Below are positions 23,476-31,692 of a stretch of DNA of 33,961 bases, in pieces (position 1 is the stretch's first letter; each line of letters opens with the position of its first letter). Source of the stretch: Anaerolineae bacterium (GTDB lineage Bacteria > Chloroflexota > Anaerolineae > 4572-78 > J111). Position numbers and translations under genes: made by a program. The notes beneath the pieces are model-generated. The model did not search any database, was not told the DNA's origin, and saw nothing but the letters and a program-made list of their open reading frames with translations. The stretch lies in the NCBI GenBank assembly GCA_020433805.1, contig JAGRBZ010000039.1, forward strand, positions 1 through 33,961, given 5' to 3'.

Positions 23476-23625
23476 GAAGAACACGTTTTTCGATGGGTCA
23501 TCGCGGCCATTGCAGCGTTTGCCGATGTTCCACCCGGCGATTATGAAATTCGCGAACTGCGCCTGTCCAAAACCACGGTGGGTTCACCGACTGCATACGA
23601 ACTTAAACGCCATTCAGAGAATTAG
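23476..23625 (+). pseudogene. Short startless frame directly after the methionine synthase
   Basis: Immediately after the TAA 23473-23475 the same frame stays open for 49 codons: EEHVFRWVIAAIAAFADVPP, GDYEIRELRLSKTTVGSPTA and YELKRHSEN, ending at TAG 23623-23625. There is no start codon or Shine-Dalgarno of its own. It looks like the C-terminus of an unrelated decayed gene; I cannot assign a family. Confidence 0.35.
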
Positions 23626-23634
23626 GGGATAAGC

Positions 23635-24327
23635 ATGAAAACGATTGGTTTACTGGGCGGCATGAGTTGGGAATCAACAGAGATTTACTACCGCCTTCTT
23701 AACGAAGGGGTCAAAGCCAAACTGGGTGGATTGCATTCCGCCCGTATCGCAATGGTTAGCGTTGATTTTCAGGAAATTGAAGAAATGCAGCACAACGGCG
23801 ATTGGGACAGCGCCGGTCGAACACTCGCCCAGGCAGCCAGACAGGTGGAGGCGGCCGGAGCAGATTTTCTGCTCATTTGTACCAACACCATGCATAAAGT
23901 TGCGCCACAAATCCAAGAATCGATCAGTATTCCTATTTTACATCTGGCCGACGCTACGGCGAAACGGATTCTAGCGGCAGGCATAAAAACCATCGGCTTG
24001 TTGGGCACCAACTTTACGATGGAACAGGATTTCTACAAAGGGCGGTTAATCGAAAAGTTTGGGCTAAATGTACTTGTCCCTCCCAAAGCGGATCGCGACA
24101 TCATCCATCGTATCATTTATGACGAACTTTGTTTAGGGCAGGTCAAAGATGCCTCGCGCGATGCCTATTTGAGAATTATGGAGGATTTACGAAGTCAAGG
24201 GGCCGAGGGCATTATCGAGGGCTGCACAGAAATTGTCATGCTCGTTCAACAACACCATACCGACATTCCCCTCTACGATACAACCTCTATTCACGCCGAA
24301 GAAGCGATTTTGGAAGCGATACGCTGA
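23635..24327 (+). CDS. Aspartate/glutamate racemase family protein (230 aa)
   Basis: A PLP-independent amino-acid racemase with two catalytic cysteines: Cys82 in FLLICTNTMHK and Cys197 in IIEGCTEIVML. The N-terminal IGLLGGMSWESTEIYYRLLN and KTIGLLGTNFTMEQDFYKGR are standard for the YgeA/RacX branch, which can racemise various amino acids. The second motif has the EGCTE form seen in that branch. AGGGGAT lies 6 nt before the ATG. The preferred amino acid cannot be read from sequence. It converges with the membrane protein gene after 10 nt without a terminator. Confidence 0.92.
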   Translation: MKTIGLLGGMSWESTEIYYRLLNEGVKAKLGGLHSARIAMVSVDFQEIEEMQHNGDWDSAGRTLAQAARQVEAAGADFLLICTNTMHKVAPQIQESISIPILHLADATAKRILAAGIKTIGLLGTNFTMEQDFYKGRLIEKFGLNVLVPPKADRDIIHRIIYDELCLGQVKDASRDAYLRIMEDLRSQGAEGIIEGCTEIVMLVQQHHTDIPLYDTTSIHAEEAILEAIR

Positions 24328-24337
24328 AAATATTGCA

Positions 24338-24991
24338 TTACAGCCTGTACCAATTGGAGCCCGTGAGCAGCCCCAACACCGCGCCATACACAATACCACT
24401 GAGGAGCCAATAAGGAAGCAATACGGGCAAAATTGTATCTAAACCGGTGGTCACAATCGCCAAACCTATCCCAAACAGACCACCGGTGAGGGGGACGACC
24501 CCACCCCAGGTCGCGATAAGCAAAGACATTCCCAGATAGGGTAGCAACCCTTGAGCCTTTAACGCCTGTGTGTTAGCCATACTACCAAGCATCACAATAA
24601 GACTTAAAAAGCTAATAGCAATCACCATCGCTTGAAAATAGTGCCCGTTTGTTAGCATATCGATAAATACGATATAACTAAAACTAAGTGCGATAACAAC
24701 TCCAATACACATAATTCGTTTCCCAAGGGGAGAGGAGGAGCGATTGTTTGAAAATTGCGTACTGTCCCAAAATGGGCCGCAGAGGAGAAATACCCACGCC
24801 AGCCAATTCATCGTTATAGCTCCCAACAAAAATCCAACGCTCAGTTCATAGCTTAACCTGGTAGTGGGTATTGTTATAACCCTGAGCGCAGCTCCCGTAA
24901 TCATGCCACAGCAAACGCCAAACATCATAGCATAACTCCGGGTCCGGGTTGTTTTAGTCCGGCTTTTTGAGGGTCTTTTTTGATAATTCAA
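24338..24991 (-). CDS. Hypothetical membrane protein (217 aa)
   Basis: No family recognised. After a basic N-terminus (KRPSKSRTKTTRTRS) there are about six hydrophobic helices, among them SYELSVGFLLGAITMNWLAW, GKRIMCIGVVIALSFSYIVF, GLFGIGLAIVTTGLDTILPV and WLLSGIVYGAVLGLLTGSNW. The start is uncertain: TTG at 24991 gives the full frame, while ATG 24928 would drop the basic tail. AGGGAG lies somewhat far (13 nt) from the TTG. Its closeness to convergent neighbours gives no functional hint. Confidence 0.6.
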   Translation of the reverse strand: MNYQKRPSKSRTKTTRTRSYAMMFGVCCGMITGAALRVITIPTTRLSYELSVGFLLGAITMNWLAWVFLLCGPFWDSTQFSNNRSSSPLGKRIMCIGVVIALSFSYIVFIDMLTNGHYFQAMVIAISFLSLIVMLGSMANTQALKAQGLLPYLGMSLLIATWGGVVPLTGGLFGIGLAIVTTGLDTILPVLLPYWLLSGIVYGAVLGLLTGSNWYRL

Positions 24992-25056
24992 ACTTTTACT
25001 TTTACTCCCTACGCCTCACTTCTTGGTTTAGCCGTTCAAGTGGCAACTTAAATTCG

Positions 25057-26319
25057 TTAGAGGGAAGAGACATGCGGTTTGTCAACGCCATCCTCCATTT
25101 CAACCCGGTCGAGGATGAGCGCATCCACAACTGCCCCGGCTTCATAATTATCTTGACCGTGGGGCAGGATAACCAAACCATTAGCCCCCACCATCGACAG
25201 TAAGCGGCCCGAACCCTGGAAGCCGGTGGTTGAGGCAACAAGCGTGCCGTCAGCTCGGCGGGTCAGCACAACCCGCTGAAATTCGGTGCGGGCTGCGGTA
25301 TGGGAGAAACGATGTGCCAGCACCGCTTTCTCACGTGGACGGTAAATGTTTGTGTGACCGGCCATTTTGAGCAGAGCAGGACGAACAAATACTTCGAAAC
25401 TAACCAAAGCACTAACCGGAAATCCGGGCATAGCAAAACAGGGAACGCCATCAACCACGGCAAAAGTTACCGGTTTACCCGGTTTGGTATTGACCCGGCC
25501 AAAATGGAGCGTGCCACGCGAGGCCAGGTAGGGCTTGACCAAATCAAGCTGGCCCATCGACACGCCACCTGAGGTCAGTAAAACATCGGCTTCCGTCAGG
25601 CCACGTTCGATGGTGGCTTGCAGACTCCCCTGTTTATCACGAACTATGCCCAAATCGAGCGGTTCGCCACCGGCCTGTCGCACCGCACCGATAAGCGTAA
25701 AGCGGTTGGCATCACGAATTTGGCCGGGCGCGGGCTGTTCGTGTGGCTCTACTATTTCATCACCCGTGGACATCACGGCGACCTTAGGCCGACGATAGAC
25801 CGTTACATTGCTCCGGCCAACTGTACCCAGCAAGCCTAATTCAGGCGGACCCAGGACGGTTCCCACAGCCAAGACACGCTGATTTTGTTCGATGTCTTGG
25901 CCAATGGGCCGAATGTTTGTACCAGGCTGAATATTGCGGGCCAAAATCTCGACGTGGTCGCCGATCACTTCGGCTTCTTCAACCATTACGACGGCATCGG
26001 CTCCCGGAGGCACGGGGGCACCGGTCGTAACGCGAGCCGATGTCCCCGGCTCGATTTCGATACCGGCCATATAACCCGCCGCTTGATCGCCCACAATCCG
26101 GCGTTTACCCGGCCCGTCAGCCGCGACCACGGCGTAACCATCGACGCTGGAAGCCGGAAAAGGCGGCATCGGCTCATTGGCGAAAACATCTTCTGCCAAC
26201 ACATATCCTGGTGCAGTTTGAAAGGGAATATTGATAGAAGGAAGAGGCTGAATGGCGTTTTGGATAATCGCCAAAGCGTCTTCAATAGAAATCATAGGGT
26301 AAGGCGATTCGATAGGCAT
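25057..26319 (-). CDS. moeA: Molybdopterin molybdenumtransferase
   Basis: Inserts molybdenum into adenylylated molybdopterin to complete the cofactor (cytoplasm). The hallmarks in order are MPPFPASSVDGYAVVA, VTTGAPVPPGADAVVMVEEA, PKVAVMSTGDEIV, VLLTSGGVSMGQLDLV, HFGRVNTKPGKPVTFAV and CFAMPGFPVSALVSFEVFVR. The usual PGNP motif here reads PGFP. At 420 aa it covers all four MoeA domains. A strong promoter (26369-26397) is 50 nt upstream. The window's molybdo-enzyme at 19103-21205 is an obvious client. No other moa/moe genes are present here. Confidence 0.95.
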   Translation of the reverse strand: MPIESPYPMISIEDALAIIQNAIQPLPSINIPFQTAPGYVLAEDVFANEPMPPFPASSVDGYAVVAADGPGKRRIVGDQAAGYMAGIEIEPGTSARVTTGAPVPPGADAVVMVEEAEVIGDHVEILARNIQPGTNIRPIGQDIEQNQRVLAVGTVLGPPELGLLGTVGRSNVTVYRRPKVAVMSTGDEIVEPHEQPAPGQIRDANRFTLIGAVRQAGGEPLDLGIVRDKQGSLQATIERGLTEADVLLTSGGVSMGQLDLVKPYLASRGTLHFGRVNTKPGKPVTFAVVDGVPCFAMPGFPVSALVSFEVFVRPALLKMAGHTNIYRPREKAVLAHRFSHTAARTEFQRVVLTRRADGTLVASTTGFQGSGRLLSMVGANGLVILPHGQDNYEAGAVVDALILDRVEMEDGVDKPHVSSL

Positions 26320-26368
26320 CGTTGCTCTTTTCTAAGATATGAGAGTGATTATCGATGAGATAAAAGGA

Positions 26369-26398
26369 AGTATACCGTTTTCACCTTGAAAGTTCAAG
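26369..26398 (-). promoter_or_regulatory. moeA promoter with palindromic -35 region
   Basis: On the minus strand TTGAAC (26397-26392), a 17-nt spacer and TATACT (26374-26369). The -35 lies inside the 14-bp palindrome CTTGAA-AG-TTCAAG (26385-26398), a likely operator position. Confidence 0.65.
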
Positions 26399-26453
26399 AT
26401 AAAATAACGTACTCAGATTGATGCGCAGTCACCGATTTACGCTTTGGCTGCCA

Positions 26454-29400
26454 TTAACCGGGACATACGTGAGACAGATCCACCTTATCTTCAATTTCGG
26501 TTCTCTTAATCAAATCGTCATCCTGGAGAGGTATACAGGCAACCTCAATCAGGCCTTCACCAGTTAAATCTTTTGCTTGTGAATGAAGGTCGATCTCCTT
26601 GAGCCATTCCAGATCAAGCCAATACATTCTATTATCATCGTAAACGAGACCGAGCCGATTTTCATCCGTATAGATCTCGGTCTGTTTAACACCCAATTCA
26701 AACTCAGTCAACAGCCGAACCGAGTCTTGATCCTCGGCCATACCGAGGACCTGACGTTTATTTTGATAAGCAACAATAAAAAACGGTTTTGCTTCATCCA
26801 GCGAGAGCGCAACATGATCGACTTGGTGTTTCAATGGAATGGTGATATTTTTGGCTCTATCAAGCAGTTCCCCCGGCTTGTCTGCATAGTCGACGACAAT
26901 AAAAGAACTGTTTTGGCCTAAACGCATGGCCGATTCGATTTCACCGGTTAGGGTAAGGGTGATACCCTCGGCTTTGTTAAGCAGTTCGTCAAGTTGGTCT
27001 GCATACTCGATGACGGCAAAACTGTTATCTTCACCCAAGTCTTTCACCGAAACCACCTCATCAGACAGCATAAAAATTCGCCCACCGGTTTTGTCAACCA
27101 TCTCACCCGACTTATCCAAATAGCCGATGACGACAAAGGCGCTATTTTCACCCAAGTCTTCCACCAAAACCACCTCATCAGACAGCGTTTGTATTCTGTT
27201 ATTGATATGATCGAACAGTTCACCGGGCTGATTTTCATAGTCGATGATGGTAAAAGAACTCTCTCTGCCCAAGCTAAAAACAGAAGCAACCTCTCCGCTC
27301 AACGCTTGGGTAATTCCATCGTTTTTGTCAAGCCGCTCGCCTGGCTGTCCCCGGTAATCGACAATGGCAAAAGGACTGGCTTGGCCTAAGTCTGTAACCC
27401 GGAAAACCTCATGCTTCAAAAGCGTTGTTTTACCTTGGTCCTTATCAACGAGTTCGCCCGGTTGTCCTTGATAATCGACGACGACAAAAGGACTACCCTC
27501 ACCCAAATCCCAAACGGAGTCGATCTCGCTGCTTAGCGTTGTTGTAACGCCGCTATTTCTGGTAAGTAGTTCGCCAGGATGATTGAAGTAATCAATAACG
27601 ATGAAGGGACTATTTTCGCCCATATCTTTGATAGAGGCAATCTCGCCCGTTAGAGGGACTGTCATAACTTTGGTTTTGTTAAACAATTGCCCCGGTTTGC
27701 TTCGATAATCGATTACAACGAATTGACTGTCGTTGCCCAGGTTTTTAATCGTATCGATCCGCCCGTCCATTTTTGTAACCGTGTTATCTGACTTATTCAG
27801 CAGGTGGCCGGGCTGAGCCGAGTAATCGATGATAGCGAAAGGGCTTTCGCTCCCTAAATCGGTCACCGTGTCGACCTGGCCAGACGGTATCGTGACGATT
27901 GTACCGTCGGTTTGGATCAACAGTTCGTCCGGCTGGTCTAAATAGTCAATAACGCTAAAAGGGTTGTCTTCGCTGAAACTTTTAACTGAAATGACCTCAC
28001 CGGTTAGCGTTTTAGTGATACCGGTACTCTTTGTCAACAGTTCGTCCGGCTGCTCGGCGTAATCGATAACCGTCACGGGGCTATTAGCGCCCAAATCTCT
28101 AACGACATCGACCTCACCAGTTAGCATCGTTACAACGGTACCATCGGATTTGGACAACAGTTGGCCCGGCTGGTCCGAGTAGGCAATAACAGCAAAGGGA
28201 TCATCATCGCCAAAACTTTTAACTGAAATGACCTCTCCGGCTAGTACTGTTATAGTACCATCATCCTTATCAAGCAGTTCGCCTCGTTTATTTTTATAAT
28301 CGATAACGTCAAAAGGACTTTCAGGACCTAAATCGGTGACCGAGTCGAGCGAACCGGTTAATGTTGTCGTCACCCCTTTGGTTTTGGTGAGCAATTCAGC
28401 CGGCTTATCTACATAGTTGATGACAGCATAAGAGCTTTCCGAGCCTAAATCGACGACTGAGGTGATTTTATCGATCAGGGTTACCGTGGCAACATCAGAC
28501 TTATAGAGCAGTTGGCCGGGTTTATTAGAATAATCGATGACAACAAAAAGACTATTTTCCCCTAAATCGGTAATTGACGTAATTCTGCCGGACAGGGGTA
28601 TTGTTTTAGTTCCGGACTTAGACAGCAATTCACCTATTTTGTCCGAGTAATCGATAATGACATACTGGCTTTCTTGCCCTAAATCGGCAATCGAGTCGAC
28701 ATCTGTTCGACTTGACAGACTGCCTACCTGCATCAGGCTATGCACTGTGGTTTCAATATCACCAAGAGTCTCGTCGGCATCTTTTTGAAGTAGCAGCTTA
28801 TACGCTTTCAAGGTTAATAAAAGGCCCCGCAAAGGCTCATCTTTCGACAATAATCGCCCTTTCGCCTCTAAAGAACGGGCCACAGCAATTGTCCCCCGAT
28901 GTTCAGACTGCCGCCACATGTAGGATGCGATTACAGCAGCCAGCAGAAGCAGAACAAGCAAGCCATGTCTGACCCAACGCTCCACCTTTCGATCAAATTC
29001 TCGTTTGGTCTGGGCCTGATGGCTGGCTTCCAATAAACGATTTTCTGTTTCCGTTAAACGGCGCATCCCCACCCGCCCGGCTTCTACAATCCTCAAATCC
29101 TGCTCATCCAAAGGCGGCCCTTTTTTCGGCTCACCTTGGTGATCGACCCAATCGCGGGCGCGGCTTTCTAAAATTCGGCGCGCTCGCTGCCCGGGTGCGT
29201 TCGACTCATCAAAACGGTGACGTACCAGTTGGGCCAAAGAGTCGTGCGCCAAACGAGAAGCTGTATTCTCATCGAGTTGATTTTTCACCGGGTCAACCAG
29301 AAGATACAAATCTTCGCACTGCTGCACGATAAGGCTAATATCCTTTTGACAATGACCATACATTTTATTCAGTTCGCTCTGGGTGCGTTGTTCCGTTGTA

Positions 29401-31073
29401 CCCTGAGGCGTCGTGTGATAGGCCATCATATCGAGGATCAGGCCGGACTCAACAACATCTGCCTGCCACTCGGCCAGGCTGGCAAGCTGTTGATCGAGAA
29501 AATCTTTGAGGAGTAACCCTTCGCGTTTAAGAGACTGATACAGATCAAGATTGAAATGGACCTTGTCGTAATTTTCGGCTTTGGCTCGCTCCCACATTTT
29601 TGTCAGCAAAATTTGCAGCGTGGGGGCGATGGGTGATTCGCGGTCTTCCAGTAAATCTTCGGCGATAATGTCTTGCAGTTTCTCGCCCTCCGGCAGTTCT
29701 TCAGCTATGGTCAAGCCAAAATTTTTTAAACGCTCTGAGCGCGCCGGGCCAACAATCGCCTCAACGATGCCCTTTTTTTCGAGCCTTTGCAGAAAAATCT
29801 TGGCTCGGGGCAGCCGATATTCTGTGAGTCGTGTTTCGATATCGGCCAACCACTCCTTGCGAAAGCCAAGGATAAGTTTGCCGGGTGGACGCTGGTTGGG
29901 ATCGGCGAACAATTCGCGTATAGCCATAATGAAACTGTCCAACTCGTTTACAGGGCCGTCTAAAGGGCGGGTATAAACCTCCTCCACCTGATCTAAAACG
30001 ACAACTAAGGGGCGTTTTGGTGTATCTAACCTTAGCCAAGCTTCGGCCATGCTATCTGCCCTGGGCAGCGCCCTTCGTAGCGAGCCTAACAGCCCATAAT
30101 CGCGGTCGCGCCGGATATAGCGTGTTTCGTAGTCGCCTTCAAGACGCGGCAGAATACCGGCAGCCAGCAACGAGGATTTACCCACACCCGCTTGTCCATA
30201 AAGCAAAATCACCGGCATCGTAAGCGTGGTTACTTGTTTATATAAGTCACGAACCTCATGACCGCGCCCAAAGAAAATCTCGGCATGCTCCCGCTCGAAC
30301 CAACGGAGGTGACGATAGGGGCTGCCGGGCAGATCGAGTTCCGGCAGCGGCGGCAACACGGTTACCGGATCATTAACGGCTTCGGGTAAATTCCAATTCG
30401 CCGTGGCTTCGTCGCCAGGTTTCATATATAAATCCCACGGCCAGTGATCGGACGGCAGATTTTCTGTTTCAAAGAGCGCATCGCGAGCATCACTGCGATA
30501 GAGTTCGCGAGTGTCGTCCGTGGTTATGGTCGAACGTACGGCCGCCTCGGCTTCGTTATAGGCAGTTTGCAGGTTGGCGCCACTGGCCAGCGAGCGGTAG
30601 AAGTTATCGGCAAAGTTTGTAGCCACCTCATCTTTAATTGCCTGTTCAGTGGCTATAACCGCCGACACGTTAGCCTCCAGCAGCCCCTTAACTTGAGGTT
30701 GGGTTGCGCAGCCGTTAAGAAAAACCATCTTTAATCCCGTTTGTTCACCGAGAAAGGCAGCCAGACTACGGCCATCGACGGCGATGGTACCTTTATCCGC
30801 ATCTTCCAGCAGCAGTTCGAAATTTTTGGCGTGACCGGCATAATGAAAAATAGCGATCCGATTGCGGTAATTGCGAAAGGTCGTTAGAATTTCATTCAGT
30901 TCGGCAAAGGGTTTAACGACCAATTCACACAAGCCCTTCTCCTCTGCCCGACTCAGTGTCGCCGTTAGTCGCCGGGCTTCTTGCCCTAAGTTACGTAAAT
31001 AACCGGGTGTGCCGGCCGGCATATTAGCAAAAGCTAAAAAGATAACAGGTTTAGGTGTATCGCCATTTGGCAT
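26454..31073 (-). CDS. CHAT protease–nSTAND ATPase–transmembrane protein with 16 x 39-residue repeats (1539 aa)
   Basis: A multidomain sensor/effector. Residues 1-200 are a CHAT (caspase-like) domain with catalytic His81 in IFHYAGHA and Cys122 in VFLNGCATQ. Residues 255-700 are an nSTAND NTPase: RWFEREHAEIFFGRGHEV, Walker A GQAGVGKSS (293-301), Walker B VVVLDQVEE (357-365), then a helical region. One transmembrane helix lies at about 703-720 (LLVLLLLAAVIASYMW). Residues 797-1422 hold 16 consecutive 39-40-residue repeats of the form DLGxxSPFxVIDYxxxPGEL then LxKxxGxTxxLxGEVxSV. The C-terminal tail has DENRLGLVYDDNRMYWLDLE and LIEVACIPL, like the end of WD40-type STAND proteins, so the repeats are probably beta-propeller blades. 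ATG 31073 follows AAGGAG; the frame runs on to 31130, but the -10 box at 31141-31136 makes the upstream ATGs unlikely. Confidence 0.88.
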   Translation of the reverse strand: MPNGDTPKPVIFLAFANMPAGTPGYLRNLGQEARRLTATLSRAEEKGLCELVVKPFAELNEILTTFRNYRNRIAIFHYAGHAKNFELLLEDADKGTIAVDGRSLAAFLGEQTGLKMVFLNGCATQPQVKGLLEANVSAVIATEQAIKDEVATNFADNFYRSLASGANLQTAYNEAEAAVRSTITTDDTRELYRSDARDALFETENLPSDHWPWDLYMKPGDEATANWNLPEAVNDPVTVLPPLPELDLPGSPYRHLRWFEREHAEIFFGRGHEVRDLYKQVTTLTMPVILLYGQAGVGKSSLLAAGILPRLEGDYETRYIRRDRDYGLLGSLRRALPRADSMAEAWLRLDTPKRPLVVVLDQVEEVYTRPLDGPVNELDSFIMAIRELFADPNQRPPGKLILGFRKEWLADIETRLTEYRLPRAKIFLQRLEKKGIVEAIVGPARSERLKNFGLTIAEELPEGEKLQDIIAEDLLEDRESPIAPTLQILLTKMWERAKAENYDKVHFNLDLYQSLKREGLLLKDFLDQQLASLAEWQADVVESGLILDMMAYHTTPQGTTEQRTQSELNKMYGHCQKDISLIVQQCEDLYLLVDPVKNQLDENTASRLAHDSLAQLVRHRFDESNAPGQRARRILESRARDWVDHQGEPKKGPPLDEQDLRIVEAGRVGMRRLTETENRLLEASHQAQTKREFDRKVERWVRHGLLVLLLLAAVIASYMWRQSEHRGTIAVARSLEAKGRLLSKDEPLRGLLLTLKAYKLLLQKDADETLGDIETTVHSLMQVGSLSSRTDVDSIADLGQESQYVIIDYSDKIGELLSKSGTKTIPLSGRITSITDLGENSLFVVIDYSNKPGQLLYKSDVATVTLIDKITSVVDLGSESSYAVINYVDKPAELLTKTKGVTTTLTGSLDSVTDLGPESPFDVIDYKNKRGELLDKDDGTITVLAGEVISVKSFGDDDPFAVIAYSDQPGQLLSKSDGTVVTMLTGEVDVVRDLGANSPVTVIDYAEQPDELLTKSTGITKTLTGEVISVKSFSEDNPFSVIDYLDQPDELLIQTDGTIVTIPSGQVDTVTDLGSESPFAIIDYSAQPGHLLNKSDNTVTKMDGRIDTIKNLGNDSQFVVIDYRSKPGQLFNKTKVMTVPLTGEIASIKDMGENSPFIVIDYFNHPGELLTRNSGVTTTLSSEIDSVWDLGEGSPFVVVDYQGQPGELVDKDQGKTTLLKHEVFRVTDLGQASPFAIVDYRGQPGERLDKNDGITQALSGEVASVFSLGRESSFTIIDYENQPGELFDHINNRIQTLSDEVVLVEDLGENSAFVVIGYLDKSGEMVDKTGGRIFMLSDEVVSVKDLGEDNSFAVIEYADQLDELLNKAEGITLTLTGEIESAMRLGQNSSFIVVDYADKPGELLDRAKNITIPLKHQVDHVALSLDEAKPFFIVAYQNKRQVLGMAEDQDSVRLLTEFELGVKQTEIYTDENRLGLVYDDNRMYWLDLEWLKEIDLHSQAKDLTGEGLIEVACIPLQDDDLIKRTEIEDKVDLSHVCPG
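26808..28685 (-). repeat. Array of sixteen 117/120-bp coding repeats
   Basis: Fourteen units of 39 codons and two of 40 follow without spacers inside the CHAT–nSTAND gene. Units share DLG at the start and VIDY near position 10, but they differ at DNA level, so the array is old or diversified and not a fresh expansion. Confidence 0.85.
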
Positions 31074-31135
31074 GACTTTCTCCTTCATCATGTAGCAAGT
31101 ATGGAAGCCCATTGCTGCATTGCGGGGCATCTTGT

Positions 31136-31164
31136 ATTATAGAGAGGTTTCGTTCCAATTTAAC
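31136..31164 (-). promoter_or_regulatory. Promoter of the CHAT–nSTAND gene
   Basis: A perfect TATAAT on the minus strand (31141-31136) with a poor -35 (GTTAAA, 31164-31159) at 17-nt spacing. The transcript would begin near 31129, leaving a leader of about 56 nt before ATG 31073. Confidence 0.5.
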
Positions 31165-31301
31165 CTACTTAACTCAATTAAGACTCAATTTCGGCTAAAA
31201 GTCGCGGCATTTTTACGGTAATTTTTGGGCAATTGGCTGTTACAAGGGTGTCAATTTATTTTCTCTATAAGTTACCCGAAGAGCCTTGTCTCAAAATCAA
31301 C

Positions 31302-31328
31302 CACGAATTGCACAAATTGCACGAATCA
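31302..31328. repeat. Three tandem 9-nt CACGAATTG-like units
   Basis: CACGAATTG, CACAAATTG and CACGAATCA follow directly with a 9-nt period, at the 3' end of the CHAT remnant. The style is that of the 10-nt CACAGAT repeat at 13649-13678. Confidence 0.8.
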
Positions 31329-31640
31329 TCACGCCTCGGCCCCAACAGCGACAAAAGGTGCCCAATAGCGTGGATGACTGAATTCCGGGTTACTGCTGAC
31401 GGCCTGCATAGCTTGCTGGAGCGCCACGGCTTTATTATCCAGCCGGAGATATTCCTGATAAAACTCGTCATCGGGGCCACGGTAGCGGCATCGCTAACGC
31501 TCCACTGGCTGATCGGCCCCGGCCACGAGGAAGGCCCGGCGGAGACCGATCATGCCATCCCCGGAAATCTTGCCCAATCCGGTCTGGCAAGCGTTGAGCG
31601 TGACCAGATCGGCCGCAGCGGGAGTTCCATTACCTGGCGA
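31329..31640 (-). pseudogene. Second CHAT-domain fragment, frameshifted
   Basis: On the minus strand the sequence reads AADLVTLNACQTGLGKISGD and MIGLRRAFLVAGAD. A frame change near 31500-31510 leads to WSVSDAATVAPMTS, and a second change near 31457-31476 leads to DEFYQEYLRLDNKAVALQQA, then SNPEFSHPRYWAPFVAVGAE before TGA 31331-31329. This is the C-terminal part of a TPR-CHAT type domain (catalytic Cys in LNACQTG) with the N-terminal half, including the catalytic His, missing. Two frameshifts and a truncation exclude function. It differs in type from the intact CHAT domain next door, so it is not simply its duplicate. Confidence 0.8.
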
Positions 31641-31692
31641 CCTGTGGATCAAAAAGAATGTCACAGGTAAAAGTACATTATTGAAGATATTG

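Noticed and set aside
23473..23625. Stop-codon readthrough extending the methionine synthase by 49 residues
   Set aside because: The protein already ends at the family's usual C-terminus and the extension does not resemble the family; a gene scrap is simpler.
26808..28685. Regular 117-bp periodicity considered as a CRISPR array or DNA satellite
   Set aside because: The units are coding, in one open frame, diverged at DNA level and without conserved repeats separated by unique spacers.
31074..31130. ATG 31130 as start of the CHAT–nSTAND gene
   Set aside because: It is only 6 nt from the -10 box; ATG 31073 has a well-spaced AAGGAG and the CHAT domain begins right after it.
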